A DNA stretch of 64,000 nucleotides from Pseudomonas parakoreensis (lineage in GTDB: Bacteria > Pseudomonadota > Gammaproteobacteria > Pseudomonadales > Pseudomonadaceae): NCBI RefSeq assembly GCF_021602155.1, contig NZ_BQHY01000002.1, positions 310,001 to 374,000 of the forward strand, in the 5' to 3' direction. Positions within the stretch are counted from its first letter, which is position 1. Every line of letters starts with the position of its first letter. This document shows, in pieces, positions 8,342-17,080 of this stretch. Below the pieces are notes generated by a model. It worked only from the letters and a program-made list of their open reading frames with translations, searched no databases and had not been told where the DNA came from. The translations under genes were made by a program, and so were the position numbers.

Positions 8342-10744
8342 ATGTACTTGATCAACGGAAAACTGCGCGGCGATTGCGATCTCGACAGTGCGTTGCAACA
8401 ACTTTACCCGCTGCTGCCAAACCGGCTGCAGACGCCCCTTGAGACCTCCACTTTACTCACCGCTGCGCAGGCGTTCGCCGAACGCCTGCAACATCAATCT
8501 CTGGCGCTGTCACTCGACACCGGCCAGCGCCAAACCCTGATCGACTTTTGCCAGCCAGCGACGCTGCAGGCCAAGCTGGATCATGAGCTGGGCCTGCAAC
8601 CCGACTCCCTGCGCCGCATCGACTATCGGCAGTCGCGTTTCGAGCGCTGGAGCCCTCTGGGACTGGTGGTTCACATCACGCCGGCCAACGCGCCGTTGCT
8701 GGCGTTCTGCGCAGTGCTGGAGGGCCTGTTGAGCGGCAACGTCAACTGGCTGCGGCCTAGCAGCAGCGACGGCGGACTCACTGCGCGCCTGCTCCAGAAG
8801 TTGCTGGAATGTGACCCGAGCGGGCAACTCGCTGGTTACGTCGCGGTGTTGCCGACAACGACCGGACAAATCGGTCAGTTGTGCAGACACGCCAACGGGG
8901 TCTCCGCCTGGGGCGGCGAAACCGCGCTGCAAGCCATCCGCCAGCAGATCCCGCCAGGCTGTCGCTGGATCGACTGGGGTCACCGCATCAGCTTCGCCTA
9001 CCTGACCCCGGATGCGGCATCACCCGCCGTCCTCGATGCCATTGTCGATGAAGTCTGCCGCCTCGATCAGCAAGCCTGCTCCAGCCCGCAATGGTTGCTG
9101 GTCGACAGCGACGATGTGAGCGTATTGAACGATATCGGGGCGCAACTGGCTGCCGCGTTCGAGCGTCGCAGCGGGCACTGGCCGGCGCTCACCCCGACGC
9201 TCGAAGAAGCCTCACAAATCACCACCAGTGCGGCGATGGCGCGGCTGGGGCAAAGTTTTGTCGGGCAGACCGGCCGGGTCTGGAGTACGCCGCGCTGGCG
9301 GGTGATCTGGAGCCATGACCGTCAGCTCGAACCTTCTGCGCTGTTTCGCAGCCTGCTGCTCAAACCCCTGCCCCGCGAACTGCTGGGTACTACGTTGTTG
9401 CCGTGGCGCAACGTACTGCAAAGCTGTGCCTTGCTGTGTCCCGAGGCGCAAATCGCCGAACTGGCGCAGATGCTGATCGCCGCCGGTGTGACCCGCATCG
9501 CCCCGATTGAAGCCATCCACGACGGCTACGACGGCGAACCCCATGACGGTGTCTACGCCTTGCAGCGCCTGAGCCGTCGCGTGTCGGTCAGCCTGCCGCC
9601 GGACGCGCTGGCGGGGTGTGCCACGCTTGACCGCCAGCCTCCTGCGCCAGCGCTATCGGGGGTGTCGATCATGGACAAGGCGACATTTGCAAGTCAGCCA
9701 GCGAACGCCAAGGCGCAACTGTACTTTCGGTCCGGCGGCAGCAGCGGTACGCCGACACTTTCCGCTTTCAGTTACCACGATTTCCAGCTTCAGATGCGTG
9801 CCACTGCCGACGGCCTGCTCGCGGCCGGCCTGGATCCGGCGCAAGACAATGTCATGAACCTGTTCTTCAGCGGCGGGCTGTACGGCGGATTTTCAAGTTT
9901 TGCCAAGGCGCTGGAACAACTGGAGGCCCGACACTGGCCCATGGGCGCTCCAGCGGATGACGATTACCGGGAGATCGCGCAACTGATCGTGGAACAACGG
10001 ATCACGGTGCTGATCGGCATGCCCAGCACCGTGCACCGGTTGTTTCTCAATGAACAGCAGACGCTGCAGCGCTACGGCGCCATCGACAAGGTTTTTCTCG
10101 GTGGCGAGCACGTGAGCGCGCCCACCCGCGAGTTGTTGCAACGCTGCGGAGTCAGGCTGATCCGGTCGGCGATTTACGGCAGTGTCGATGCCGGCCCGCT
10201 CGGCCATGCCTGCCAGTTCACGGCAGACGGTGTGTTCCACCTGATGAGCGACATCCAGCACCTGGAAATCGTCCATTTCGATCAGGACGCGCCGGTCGAT
10301 CACGGTGAGTCGGGGCGTCTGCTGGTGACCTCCCGGGCGCGTCAGGGCCAGTCCGTGCAGCGCTATGACATCGGTGACAGCGGACGCTGGCTATCCGGCC
10401 CATGTCCCTGCGGTCTGACCTCACCGCGCTTCGAGCTGCTGCAACGGCACGGCAAATTGCTGCGCATCGCCACTGACTTCATCTCGCTGGCAACGCTGGA
10501 GCAGCGCCTGCAAGCGCCGTTTCAACTGATCCTCGACCACGGCCCTGACGGCCGGGAACGCATGCGACTGCGCAGCCCACTGGAGCCGGCTCAGGCCCAT
10601 CTTCAGCTGCAAGGCTATCAGACGCTGAGCACGCTGGTGCAGACCGGACTGCTCACCGTAGACGTCGAGCAATGTGCCGTTGCGCAATTTGCCCGAAACA
10701 GACACAGCGGCAAGACACCGTCCGTGATTGATTCACGCCGCTGA
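8342..10744 (+). CDS. LuxC acyl reductase fused to a PaaK-like adenylating domain
   Basis: This is an 800-residue fusion. Residues about 1-430 are LuxC-like, an aldehyde-dehydrogenase-fold enzyme that takes an acyl group on Cys and reduces it with NADPH to the aldehyde; Cys246 sits in DQQACSSPQ, the expected active-site motif. Residues about 445-790 form a second module of the PaaK/phenylacetate-CoA-ligase superfamily, with the nucleotide loop FRSGGSSGTP (462-471), FFSGGLYGGF, FLGGEHVS, IYGSVDAGPLG and a CPCG pair. Stand-alone LuxC is usually about 480 residues, so the fusion is notable. The start at 8342 has GGGGA nine bases upstream and lies one base after the LuxE stop; a longer in-frame start inside luxE lacks support. 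Co-location predicts LuxE-to-LuxC acyl transfer; the role of the added module is unknown. Confidence 0.87.
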   Translation: MYLINGKLRGDCDLDSALQQLYPLLPNRLQTPLETSTLLTAAQAFAERLQHQSLALSLDTGQRQTLIDFCQPATLQAKLDHELGLQPDSLRRIDYRQSRFERWSPLGLVVHITPANAPLLAFCAVLEGLLSGNVNWLRPSSSDGGLTARLLQKLLECDPSGQLAGYVAVLPTTTGQIGQLCRHANGVSAWGGETALQAIRQQIPPGCRWIDWGHRISFAYLTPDAASPAVLDAIVDEVCRLDQQACSSPQWLLVDSDDVSVLNDIGAQLAAAFERRSGHWPALTPTLEEASQITTSAAMARLGQSFVGQTGRVWSTPRWRVIWSHDRQLEPSALFRSLLLKPLPRELLGTTLLPWRNVLQSCALLCPEAQIAELAQMLIAAGVTRIAPIEAIHDGYDGEPHDGVYALQRLSRRVSVSLPPDALAGCATLDRQPPAPALSGVSIMDKATFASQPANAKAQLYFRSGGSSGTPTLSAFSYHDFQLQMRATADGLLAAGLDPAQDNVMNLFFSGGLYGGFSSFAKALEQLEARHWPMGAPADDDYREIAQLIVEQRITVLIGMPSTVHRLFLNEQQTLQRYGAIDKVFLGGEHVSAPTRELLQRCGVRLIRSAIYGSVDAGPLGHACQFTADGVFHLMSDIQHLEIVHFDQDAPVDHGESGRLLVTSRARQGQSVQRYDIGDSGRWLSGPCPCGLTSPRFELLQRHGKLLRIATDFISLATLEQRLQAPFQLILDHGPDGRERMRLRSPLEPAQAHLQLQGYQTLSTLVQTGLLTVDVEQCAVAQFARNRHSGKTPSVIDSRR

Positions 10745-10748
10745 AAAC

Positions 10749-10768
10749 GGGGCGCCTGCTGGCGCCCC
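10749..10768 (+). promoter_or_regulatory. Strong stem-loop inside the lux-like operon
   Basis: Perfect 8-bp GC stem GGGGCGCC / GGCGCCCC with a TGCT loop in the 50-base gap between the fusion gene and the next gene. It has no U-run, so full termination is unlikely; attenuation or RNA stabilisation is possible. Confidence 0.5.
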
Positions 10769-10794
10769 ACCGCTCCTTTCCATACGAAACCACC

Positions 10795-12084
10795 ATGAAC
10801 ACCACCACAGATTTGAATGCCTTGCTCGATTTTGCCCGCCGACATTCGCCTTATTACCGTGATCACTTCAAGAACGTCCCAGTCCCCATCAACGGTTTGA
10901 ACGAGCTGCCCCTGGTCGATCCCGGGCAGTACTGGCACGGCAGCCAGTCCCTGCAGCAGTGGTCGGCGTTGACTGGCCCGACCGCGGATGCGCTGGTGTT
11001 TCAGACCGGGGGGACCACCGGTTCAGGCAAACTGTCGCTGTTCACCCGCGGCGAATGGCAAACCCTGACGCGTGATTTCGGTAGCCACCTCACGGCACAA
11101 CTGAACCCCGGCGACCGGGTCGCCAATCTGTTCTTCGTCGGTGACCTGTATGCCAGCTTCATTTTCGTCCACGATGCCCTGGCACATGTCGAGACACCCG
11201 TCAGCGAGTTTCCGTTCACCGGGGCCGTCGATAGTGCTGTACTGGCCAGGTCGATCGTGGCGAACCGGATCAACGTGCTGGCTGGCGTGCCGGCGCAACT
11301 GTTGAAATTTGCCGCCTGGCTCGAGCGCCGGTCGCAGGTTCTGGTGGGTGTCGAGACCCTGCTCTACGGTGGCGAGAGCCTGTTCGAAGCACAGTTGCAA
11401 ATGCTGCGTCGGGTGCTTCCGAATGCGCGTATCGCCTCCATCGGTTACGCCAGCGTCGATGCCGGATTGATCGGCGTCAGCACTCGCGATTGCGCTCTGG
11501 GCGAACACCGAATGCTGGAGCGCCACAGCGTGCTGGAGATCATCGATGAGGTGAGCGGTACTGTCATCGAAGAATGCGACCGTAACGGCAAACTGGTCAT
11601 AACCAATCTGACCCGTCGCCTGATGCCCGTCCTCCGCTATCCCGTCGGCGATCTGGCGTGCTGGCGTGAACCGCCCGGCACGCCCATGCGCAAATTCGCG
11701 CTGATGGGACGCAGCATGAGCAGCCAGCGCGTACGGGTGGGCGTTTTGAGTCTGGACATGCGTGACATTAGCGATCTGGTGCAAAGCCTCGGTAACCGCG
11801 CCGACTGGCAATTGGTCATCGAGCAACAGGGAAAAAAAGACCTGCTGAGTCTCAGATGGGTACCCGACAGGCACATGACTGATATCGCCCAGACCAGCGC
11901 AAACCTGCGCAGCACATTGATCGAGCAATATCCGTGGATCGAGAAGCTACACGGCGAGCAATTGCTCGATCTGCATGTGATCGCCTGCGCCAGCGATGAA
12001 CTGACGTGTCACCCACGTTCCGGCAAGCATCAGCGGGTCGTGGACCGGCGCGACTATCAGACTCCGTGCGAGCAGCAAGCCTGA
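10795..12084 (+). CDS. PaaK-like adenylate-forming enzyme
   Basis: A 429-residue member of the PaaK/CoF-synthetase-like branch of adenylating enzymes. It carries the nucleotide loop FQTGGTTGSGK (residues 69-79), LFFVGDLYASF, LLYGGES, SIGYASVDAGLIG and VLRYPVGDLACW, which parallel the segments in the C-terminal module of the preceding fusion, so the two look like paralogues. Enzymes of this class activate a carboxylate with ATP and pass it to CoA, a protein thiol or an amine. The start at 10795 lacks an obvious Shine-Dalgarno sequence. Its stop overlaps the GNAT start by one base. Substrate is unknown; it may activate a second carboxylate that is joined to the LuxC product, but this is inference only. 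Confidence 0.82.
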   Translation: MNTTTDLNALLDFARRHSPYYRDHFKNVPVPINGLNELPLVDPGQYWHGSQSLQQWSALTGPTADALVFQTGGTTGSGKLSLFTRGEWQTLTRDFGSHLTAQLNPGDRVANLFFVGDLYASFIFVHDALAHVETPVSEFPFTGAVDSAVLARSIVANRINVLAGVPAQLLKFAAWLERRSQVLVGVETLLYGGESLFEAQLQMLRRVLPNARIASIGYASVDAGLIGVSTRDCALGEHRMLERHSVLEIIDEVSGTVIEECDRNGKLVITNLTRRLMPVLRYPVGDLACWREPPGTPMRKFALMGRSMSSQRVRVGVLSLDMRDISDLVQSLGNRADWQLVIEQQGKKDLLSLRWVPDRHMTDIAQTSANLRSTLIEQYPWIEKLHGEQLLDLHVIACASDELTCHPRSGKHQRVVDRRDYQTPCEQQA

Positions 12085-13007
12085 TGGCCAAGACCCTCCT
12101 GCGGCGTTATCGCATCACCGACGCACCGGCAGTCAGTGGCCTGTTCGAAGCCATTTACGGCACTCGCTATCCTCAACCGCATGTGTATCTGCCGTGCATG
12201 ATCAATCAGAACCACAGTGACGGGCGCTGGCACTCGCTGGTGGCGGAGGTAAACGGGCAGATTCGCGGGCATGCCACCCTGTTTCGCCGGTCAGGCAGAT
12301 CCTCACTGGCAGAACTGGCACTGACGGTGGTACATCCGGATACCCGCGGGCAGAACATCGCCACACGGTTGGGCCGGCAATTGCTGATTCATGCCCAGGC
12401 CCTGGATTGCCGGGGCGTCACCATCAAGCAGGTTACGCACCATCCGTACACTCAGCGTATGGCCGCCAGTCTCGGCTTTCACAGCTGCGGTCTGTTGCCG
12501 GATTACGCCGCTTCGCCCTTCGAAGGACAGGACCGAGAGAGCATCGTTGTCGGCCACTACGACATCGAGGGTTTTCGACGCCCGCTGCCCGCGCTGGCCT
12601 GGCCAACGGATTGCGGCGAATTGGTGTCGCATCTGGAGGGGGCGTTTGGTACCACCGACAAAGCGGCGCCCTGGAGCGGCCCGAAGGTCCATGTCGAACA
12701 CGCCTCGGGGCGCTATGACATTGTGCTCAAGGAACTCGATGACAACCTGCTCAGGCAACTTGAGCGACTGCCGGTGCAATGGCTGGTTTCGCTCAGACTC
12801 AGGCTCGCCCAAGGATTTCCCGGCTCACTGAGCCAACTTGCCGATGTGGGTTTCGCTTTCACCGGAATCGTTCCCGATGAGCGTAGCGAAGGCTGGCTTG
12901 GGCTGTTTCATCGCGGTTACCAGCCGTCAACGCTGACATTGCACTGTCCGCACATGCAACGCTTGCAGGACCAGGTCCGACAGGTCGGACAAATGCACCG
13001 AGGCTGA
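12084..13007 (+). CDS. GNAT-family acyltransferase with extra C-terminal domain
   Basis: The 307-residue product has a GNAT acetyltransferase fold in residues about 1-150: VHPDTRGQNIATRLGRQLL gives the acyl-CoA pyrophosphate loop, and YTQRMAASLGF is the typical last strand and helix. Residues about 160-307 form a second unit that ends in LADVGFAFTGIVPD...GLFHRG and looks like a degenerate GNAT half. GNAT enzymes move an acyl group from CoA (or carrier protein) to an amine. The ATG at 12084 overlaps the previous stop (TGATG), which places it in the operon as the last gene before a strong terminator. It could acylate an amine intermediate of the pathway or provide self-resistance; neither is shown. 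Confidence 0.83.
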   Translation: MAKTLLRRYRITDAPAVSGLFEAIYGTRYPQPHVYLPCMINQNHSDGRWHSLVAEVNGQIRGHATLFRRSGRSSLAELALTVVHPDTRGQNIATRLGRQLLIHAQALDCRGVTIKQVTHHPYTQRMAASLGFHSCGLLPDYAASPFEGQDRESIVVGHYDIEGFRRPLPALAWPTDCGELVSHLEGAFGTTDKAAPWSGPKVHVEHASGRYDIVLKELDDNLLRQLERLPVQWLVSLRLRLAQGFPGSLSQLADVGFAFTGIVPDERSEGWLGLFHRGYQPSTLTLHCPHMQRLQDQVRQVGQMHRG

Positions 13008-13008
13008 A

Positions 13009-13043
13009 AAAACGGCCCGCCCACAAAATGGGCGGGCCGTTTT
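13009..13043. terminator. Bidirectional terminator closing the lux-like operon
   Basis: Perfect 15-bp stem AAAACGGCCCGCCCA / TGGGCGGGCCGTTTT around CAAAA, with A- and T-runs on the two sides, between convergent genes. Confidence 0.9.
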
Positions 13044-13049
13044 CAAGAT

Positions 13050-13577
13050 TCAGGCCTTGGCTTTGACACCTTGATCCACAGGTTTCGGCGCGTTGCCTTC
13101 ACCGTAGGTTTTCAGGTTCTGCAGCACGTAGATCGCCTTTTTGAATTCGGGGATCAGGTTCTTGCCGTAAGCGTTGCCATTGAGGCCATTGCTCTGGATC
13201 GCGTCGAGCTGGGTCGCGAAATATTCCAGTGCGTTGAATTTGGCATCGACGTCTTTGGTCACGCCGAACCGGTCGAACTTGTCGCCGGCATTGAGCAAGG
13301 TGAACGAGGTGATCTCGGAGATCAGCCCGCGGCTGCGCAGGAAAACGCTCAGATTGCCCAGTTGTTTGACGGAAGTGTTCGACGGGTCGAAGCCCTTGAT
13401 GTTCTTGCGCAGGCCCTGCTTGTCCATTTCTGCGGTGTTCAGCGCGTTCGGATCGTTGCCGACCATGGTCAGCATCTGCTGCACCTTGACGCTCTGACTC
13501 ACCTGCTTTTTCGCGCCCGTATTGCGAACCAGCACCCCTGCCTTGCTTTCCCAACCACCGACAATGCCGATCGTCAT
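13050..13577 (-). CDS. Conserved hypothetical protein
   Basis: A soluble 175-residue protein without signal peptide or membrane segments; I do not recognise the family. It begins MTIGIVGGWESKAG and has polar helical stretches with several Asn/Lys-rich loops; the tail is Lys/Ala-rich. The ATG at 13577 is chosen because AGGGAG stands eight bases upstream, while the longer in-frame start has no ribosome site. It is transcribed alone and shares a terminator with the lux-like operon. No function can be assigned. Confidence 0.7.
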   Translation of the reverse strand: MTIGIVGGWESKAGVLVRNTGAKKQVSQSVKVQQMLTMVGNDPNALNTAEMDKQGLRKNIKGFDPSNTSVKQLGNLSVFLRSRGLISEITSFTLLNAGDKFDRFGVTKDVDAKFNALEYFATQLDAIQSNGLNGNAYGKNLIPEFKKAIYVLQNLKTYGEGNAPKPVDQGVKAKA

Positions 13578-13957
13578 GAGAAGACTCCCTGTGAAATAAC
13601 CATGAAATGTCCTTGGTGACACTTTGAATGACGCGAAGTATCTAACGGCCAACTAGTGGCACCAACCCTTTTAGTGCAGTCGCTTACAATTTCTGTACAT
13701 TCTCGATACAAATCACCGCAAGCTCACTATCACTGGGCTTCATGGCAGTTTGACGATGGCTGGCGATGCTTTTTCCTTACCGGTTAAACAGGCGGTCAAT
13801 TCATTTGTATCAGGATCAATACGCCCCTTCTGTCAGCCCGAAACTTTCTTGCACGAAAGTACCTAAAGCTTCCCCGCTCGCCGACGATACGCTGGTGTAA
13901 CCCCGCCGTTTTTCCCTCGACCCCACAATAAGAATCGCAGCTCAAGGACCGGTCTCC
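13578..13957. other. Intergenic region with divergent promoters, no gene seen
   Basis: This AT-richer stretch separates the hypothetical gene from the chemoreceptor gene. It must hold promoters for both, but I found no clean sigma-70 or AlgU box. A FliA-like TAAAG/GCCGA pair at 13864-13887 has a spacer that is too short. Confidence 0.5.
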
Positions 13958-15949
13958 ATGCCCGCATTCCGCACCATCCAGGCTCGCTACACGTTATTTC
14001 TGGTTCTGTTCATCCTGCTGCTGTCGGTGCTGACCGTGGTCGGTATCAGCCAATTGGTCGCACCCAAGCTGCGACATACCGAAGAACAGGTGGTGCTCAA
14101 TCGCATCGCCGAAGTCGCCGAGCAGATTCAGGGCGAACTCAATAAGGTTCAGTCGCAGCAACGCAGCATCACCCAGACCATTCCGCTGCTCGACAGCGCG
14201 GCCATCGACACGGTGTTGCCGGGGCTGGTGGATCAGTACGGCGAACTGAAAGTGTTTGGTGGCGGGATCTGGCCGTTGCCGGGCCAGCGCGAGGCCGGGC
14301 GGAACAAGTTCAGCACGTTCTGGCACCGCGATGCCTCGGGCAAACTGGCGGTGAACACCTTCTGGAACAGCGACGCGGCGCCGAACTACTACGATCAGAG
14401 CTGGTACAAGGGTGGCATGCAGACCCCGCGCGGCCAGTGCGCCTGGGCGGCCGCCTATAAAGACGATGCGAGCGCCGAGCCGCGCACCAACTGCGCCATG
14501 GCGATCCAGAAAAACGGTGCAGCCTGGGGCGTATCGACCATCGACGTGACGCTGGGCTTCTTCAATGATCTGGTGGCGCGCAAGGAAAAAGACCTCAACG
14601 CCGAAATGCTGATCGTCGAGGCCGACGGCAAGATCATCAGCAACAGCTCGCGCATCAGCGGCCCGATCGTGCTGAAGAACATCAGCGAACTGGCCGCTGG
14701 CTCGACTTTCGCCAGTCAGGTCAAGGCCGGCCTGCAAAACCGTGATCAGGCGCAACGTGTCGAGTTCGACAACAATGGCGAGGCCAGCACGTTCTTCATG
14801 CGCCCGATCGAAGGCACGCCGTGGTTCCTCGCCACCGCCCTGCCAACGAAAATGCTCACCGCCCAGCGTGACGACGTGCTCAGCAGCCTGAGCCTGCTGC
14901 AGATTCCGCTGGTGATTCTGCTGGTGCTGTTGCAGGTGTATGCGATCCGCCAACTGGTGTCGCGGATGAAAGCGCTCAAGGCCAATATCGACTCGTTGTC
15001 CAGCGGCGATGCCGATCTGACCCGGCGCATCACCATCCGCGCCGAAGATGAACTGGGCGCCATCGGCCACTCGGTCAACACCTTCATTGCCTACCTGCAG
15101 AACATGATCGGTGAAGTGACGCAGGCCACCGGCGCCATGGCCTCAAGCCTCGATGATCTGCAACGCACATCGGCCAACACCAGCCAGATTCTGCTGCGCC
15201 ATGCATCGGAAACCGATCAGACCGTTACCGCCATCACCGAGATGAGCTCGACGGCTGAAAGCGTCGCGCAGAACGCCGCAGAAACCGCAGCGTTCACCCA
15301 GCGCGCCAACGAAAACGCCGACCGCTCGCGGGTGGTCGTCGGTGAAGCCACCAACAGCGTGGTGGCCTTGATCGATGAAGTGGCCAGCGCCACCAAAAAA
15401 GTCGAGAACATGCAGCAGGACGCGCAGCGCATCACCGAGATTCTCGGAGTGATCGGCGCCATCGCCGGCCAGACCAACCTGCTGGCGCTTAACGCCGCCA
15501 TCGAAGCCGCCCGGGCCGGTGAACAGGGTCGCGGCTTTGCCGTGGTGGCCGACGAAGTCCGCGCCCTCGCCGCCCGCACTCAGGCCAGCACCTCGGAGAT
15601 CAACGAAATGCTGACTCGCCTGACCCAAGGCGTGAGCTCCTCGGTCAGCGCCATGGAAAACACCCAGGCCAGTTGCCAGTCCGCCGCCGACGCCACGGCG
15701 CGGGTCAACTCGGGTCTGGATGAAATGGCCGGCTCGGTCAGTCACATCAACAGCCTCAGCACACAGATCGCCACCGCTGCCGAGCAGCAGAGCGCAGTCA
15801 CCGAAGAGATCAATCGCAGCATGGTGCAGATCCGGCACATGGTCGAAGAACTGGTGCACAGCGGCCAGGCCAGCGAACGCAACACCCACCAGCTGCTGGA
15901 AGCCAACAACCGGGTGAGCGCGATCATGGGGCGGTTCAAGGTTCGTTGA
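13958..15949 (+). CDS. Methyl-accepting chemotaxis protein, dCache type
   Basis: A 663-residue chemoreceptor. It has a first membrane helix (about residues 11-34), a periplasmic dCache-like sensing region (about 40-300, containing WYKGGM and [12 protein letters not shown]), a second membrane helix (about 308-330), a HAMP domain, and a cytoplasmic signalling region whose tip is [20 protein letters not shown] followed by [13 protein letters not shown]. These receptors control the kinase CheA in response to ligands. The periplasmic domain has a Cys pair (QCAW and TNCAM) that might form a disulfide. The ligand cannot be read from sequence; dCache receptors of pseudomonads often bind amino acids or organic acids. 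It is a single-gene unit. Confidence 0.93.
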   Translation: MPAFRTIQARYTLFLVLFILLLSVLTVVGISQLVAPKLRHTEEQVVLNRIAEVAEQIQGELNKVQSQQRSITQTIPLLDSAAIDTVLPGLVDQYGELKVFGGGIWPLPGQREAGRNKFSTFWHRDASGKLAVNTFWNSDAAPNYYDQSWYKGGMQTPRGQCAWAAAYKDDASAEPRTNCAMAIQKNGAAWGVSTIDVTLGFFNDLVARKEKDLNAEMLIVEADGKIISNSSRISGPIVLKNISELAAGSTFASQVKAGLQNRDQAQRVEFDNNGEASTFFMRPIEGTPWFLATALPTKMLTAQRDDVLSSLSLLQIPLVILLVLLQVYAIRQLVSRMKALKANIDSLSSGDADLTRRITIRAEDELGAIGHSVNTFIAYLQNMIGEVTQATGAMASSLDDLQRTSANTSQILLRHASETDQTVTAITEMSSTAESVAQNAAETAAFTQRANENADRSRVVVGEATNSVVALIDEVASATKKVENMQQDAQRITEILGVIGAIAGQTNLLALNAAIEAARAGEQGRGFAVVADEVRALAARTQASTSEINEMLTRLTQGVSSSVSAMENTQASCQSAADATARVNSGLDEMAGSVSHINSLSTQIATAAEQQSAVTEEINRSMVQIRHMVEELVHSGQASERNTHQLLEANNRVSAIMGRFKVR

Positions 15950-16113
15950 GCCTGACAGATTTGTAATCTTTCACTCAGCAGGCTGTCAGGCTTGATCAAT
16001 GATCATCCTGCCAGCCTGTCTTGTATCAACTTGAAACACACCGTTGATGCCCGGCAGGATAATCCGGTCAAAATGCTTTCCTTTTTGATCGTCATCCGAG
16101 CCGAGAATCCATT

Positions 16114-16560
16114 ATGCGAACCTCCCTGCGACTGGCCGCCCTCAGCGCCCTGCTCCTCTCCTCCCTGGCCCAGGCGGCCGACCTGATTCCGATCGAAGTC
16201 CATCGCGATGCCAATTGCGGCTGCTGCAAAAAATGGATCAGCCACCTCGAAGCCAACGGCTTCAAAGTCGAAGACCACGTCGAAAGCGACATGAGCAGCT
16301 TCAAGCAGCAACACGGCGTACCACCGCGCCTGGGCTCGTGCCATACCGCGCTGATCAATGGCAAGTTCGTCGAAGGCCACGTGCCGGCTGAACAAGTACT
16401 GGCCCTGAGCAAGCGTGACGATCTGTTGGGTATCGCCGCACCGGGCATGCCCATGGGGTCGCCGGGCATGGAAATGGACGGCATGAGCGATGCCTATCAG
16501 GTGATCGGCCTGAAGAAAGACGGCACGGATGTGGTAGTGGCGGACTACCCGGCGCATTGA
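16114..16560 (+). CDS. DUF411 periplasmic metal-binding protein (CopG-like)
   Basis: The 148-residue product has a signal peptide ending at AQA (about residue 21) and a DUF411 domain. A CGCC cluster in RDANCGCCKKW (about residue 40), a further Cys-His in GSCHT, and a Met-rich tail (PGMPMGSPGMEMDGM) are typical of copper-handling proteins. DUF411 proteins, including CopG of Gram-negative copper systems, are periplasmic and bind copper or act in thiol chemistry. No other copper genes are adjacent. Its stop overlaps the start of the YqaA-like gene by one base, so the two are probably co-expressed. Confidence 0.87.
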   Translation: MRTSLRLAALSALLLSSLAQAADLIPIEVHRDANCGCCKKWISHLEANGFKVEDHVESDMSSFKQQHGVPPRLGSCHTALINGKFVEGHVPAEQVLALSKRDDLLGIAAPGMPMGSPGMEMDGMSDAYQVIGLKKDGTDVVVADYPAH

Positions 16561-16994
16561 TGGCTGCCGGTTACCTCGGGCTGTTCGCGGCGGCGTTCGG
16601 CGCTGCGACGCTGCTGCCGCTGCAATCGGAAGCGTTGCTGGTCGGCCTGATCGCCAGCGACCGTTACTGGCTCTGGGGTCTGTTAGGCGTGGCGACGCTG
16701 GGCAATGTCCTCGGTTCGCTGGTCAACTGGTGGCTGGGGCGTGGCCTCGAACGGTTTCAGGATCGACGCTGGTTTCCGGTCAGCGCGAAACACATGGCCA
16801 CCGCGCGTAAACATTACGAGCGGTACGGCCACTGGTCACTGCTACTCAGTTGGCTGCCGGTGATCGGTGACCCGCTGACCCTGATCGCCGGCGTCATGCG
16901 CGAGCCACCCGGGCGCTTTCTATTGATCGTCACCCTGGCCAAGGGCGCGCGCTACGCGGTGGTGGCGATGCTGACCCTGGGCTGGCTCGGTTGA
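16560..16994 (+). CDS. YqaA/DedA-family membrane protein
   Basis: A 144-residue inner-membrane protein of the small YqaA branch of the DedA family. It has about four hydrophobic segments, the conserved GNVLGSLVNWWLGRG stretch, and SWLPVIGDPLTLIAGVMR, which holds the Gly-Asp and Arg typical of DedA proteins. DedA proteins are linked to lipid flipping and membrane homeostasis; the exact role of the YqaA branch is not established. The ATG at 16560 overlaps the DUF411 stop (TGATG); a TTG one codon earlier is also possible. Confidence 0.85.
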   Translation: MAAGYLGLFAAAFGAATLLPLQSEALLVGLIASDRYWLWGLLGVATLGNVLGSLVNWWLGRGLERFQDRRWFPVSAKHMATARKHYERYGHWSLLLSWLPVIGDPLTLIAGVMREPPGRFLLIVTLAKGARYAVVAMLTLGWLG

Positions 16995-17080
16995 ACATTC
17001 TGCACGCAGCGTTGCCTGTGGTTAACGTCGCCCTAATCCGGGCGTTCCAGCATCGGCCGATTTTCATGGAGTTTGTCCCT

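Noticed and set aside
5945-13007. Bioluminescence (lux) operon
   Set aside because: Although LuxE- and LuxC-like genes are present, no luciferase (luxA/luxB) or thioesterase (luxD) gene is in the window.
13864-13887. FliA-type flagellar promoter (TAAAG ... GCCGA) before the chemoreceptor gene
   Set aside because: The spacer between TAAA and GCCGA is 12 bases, whereas the known pattern needs about 15, and the -10 half is incomplete.
15950-15991. Possible terminator after the chemoreceptor gene
   Set aside because: GCCTGACAG/CTGTCAGGC forms a 9-bp stem, but the loop is 24 bases and there is no T-run.
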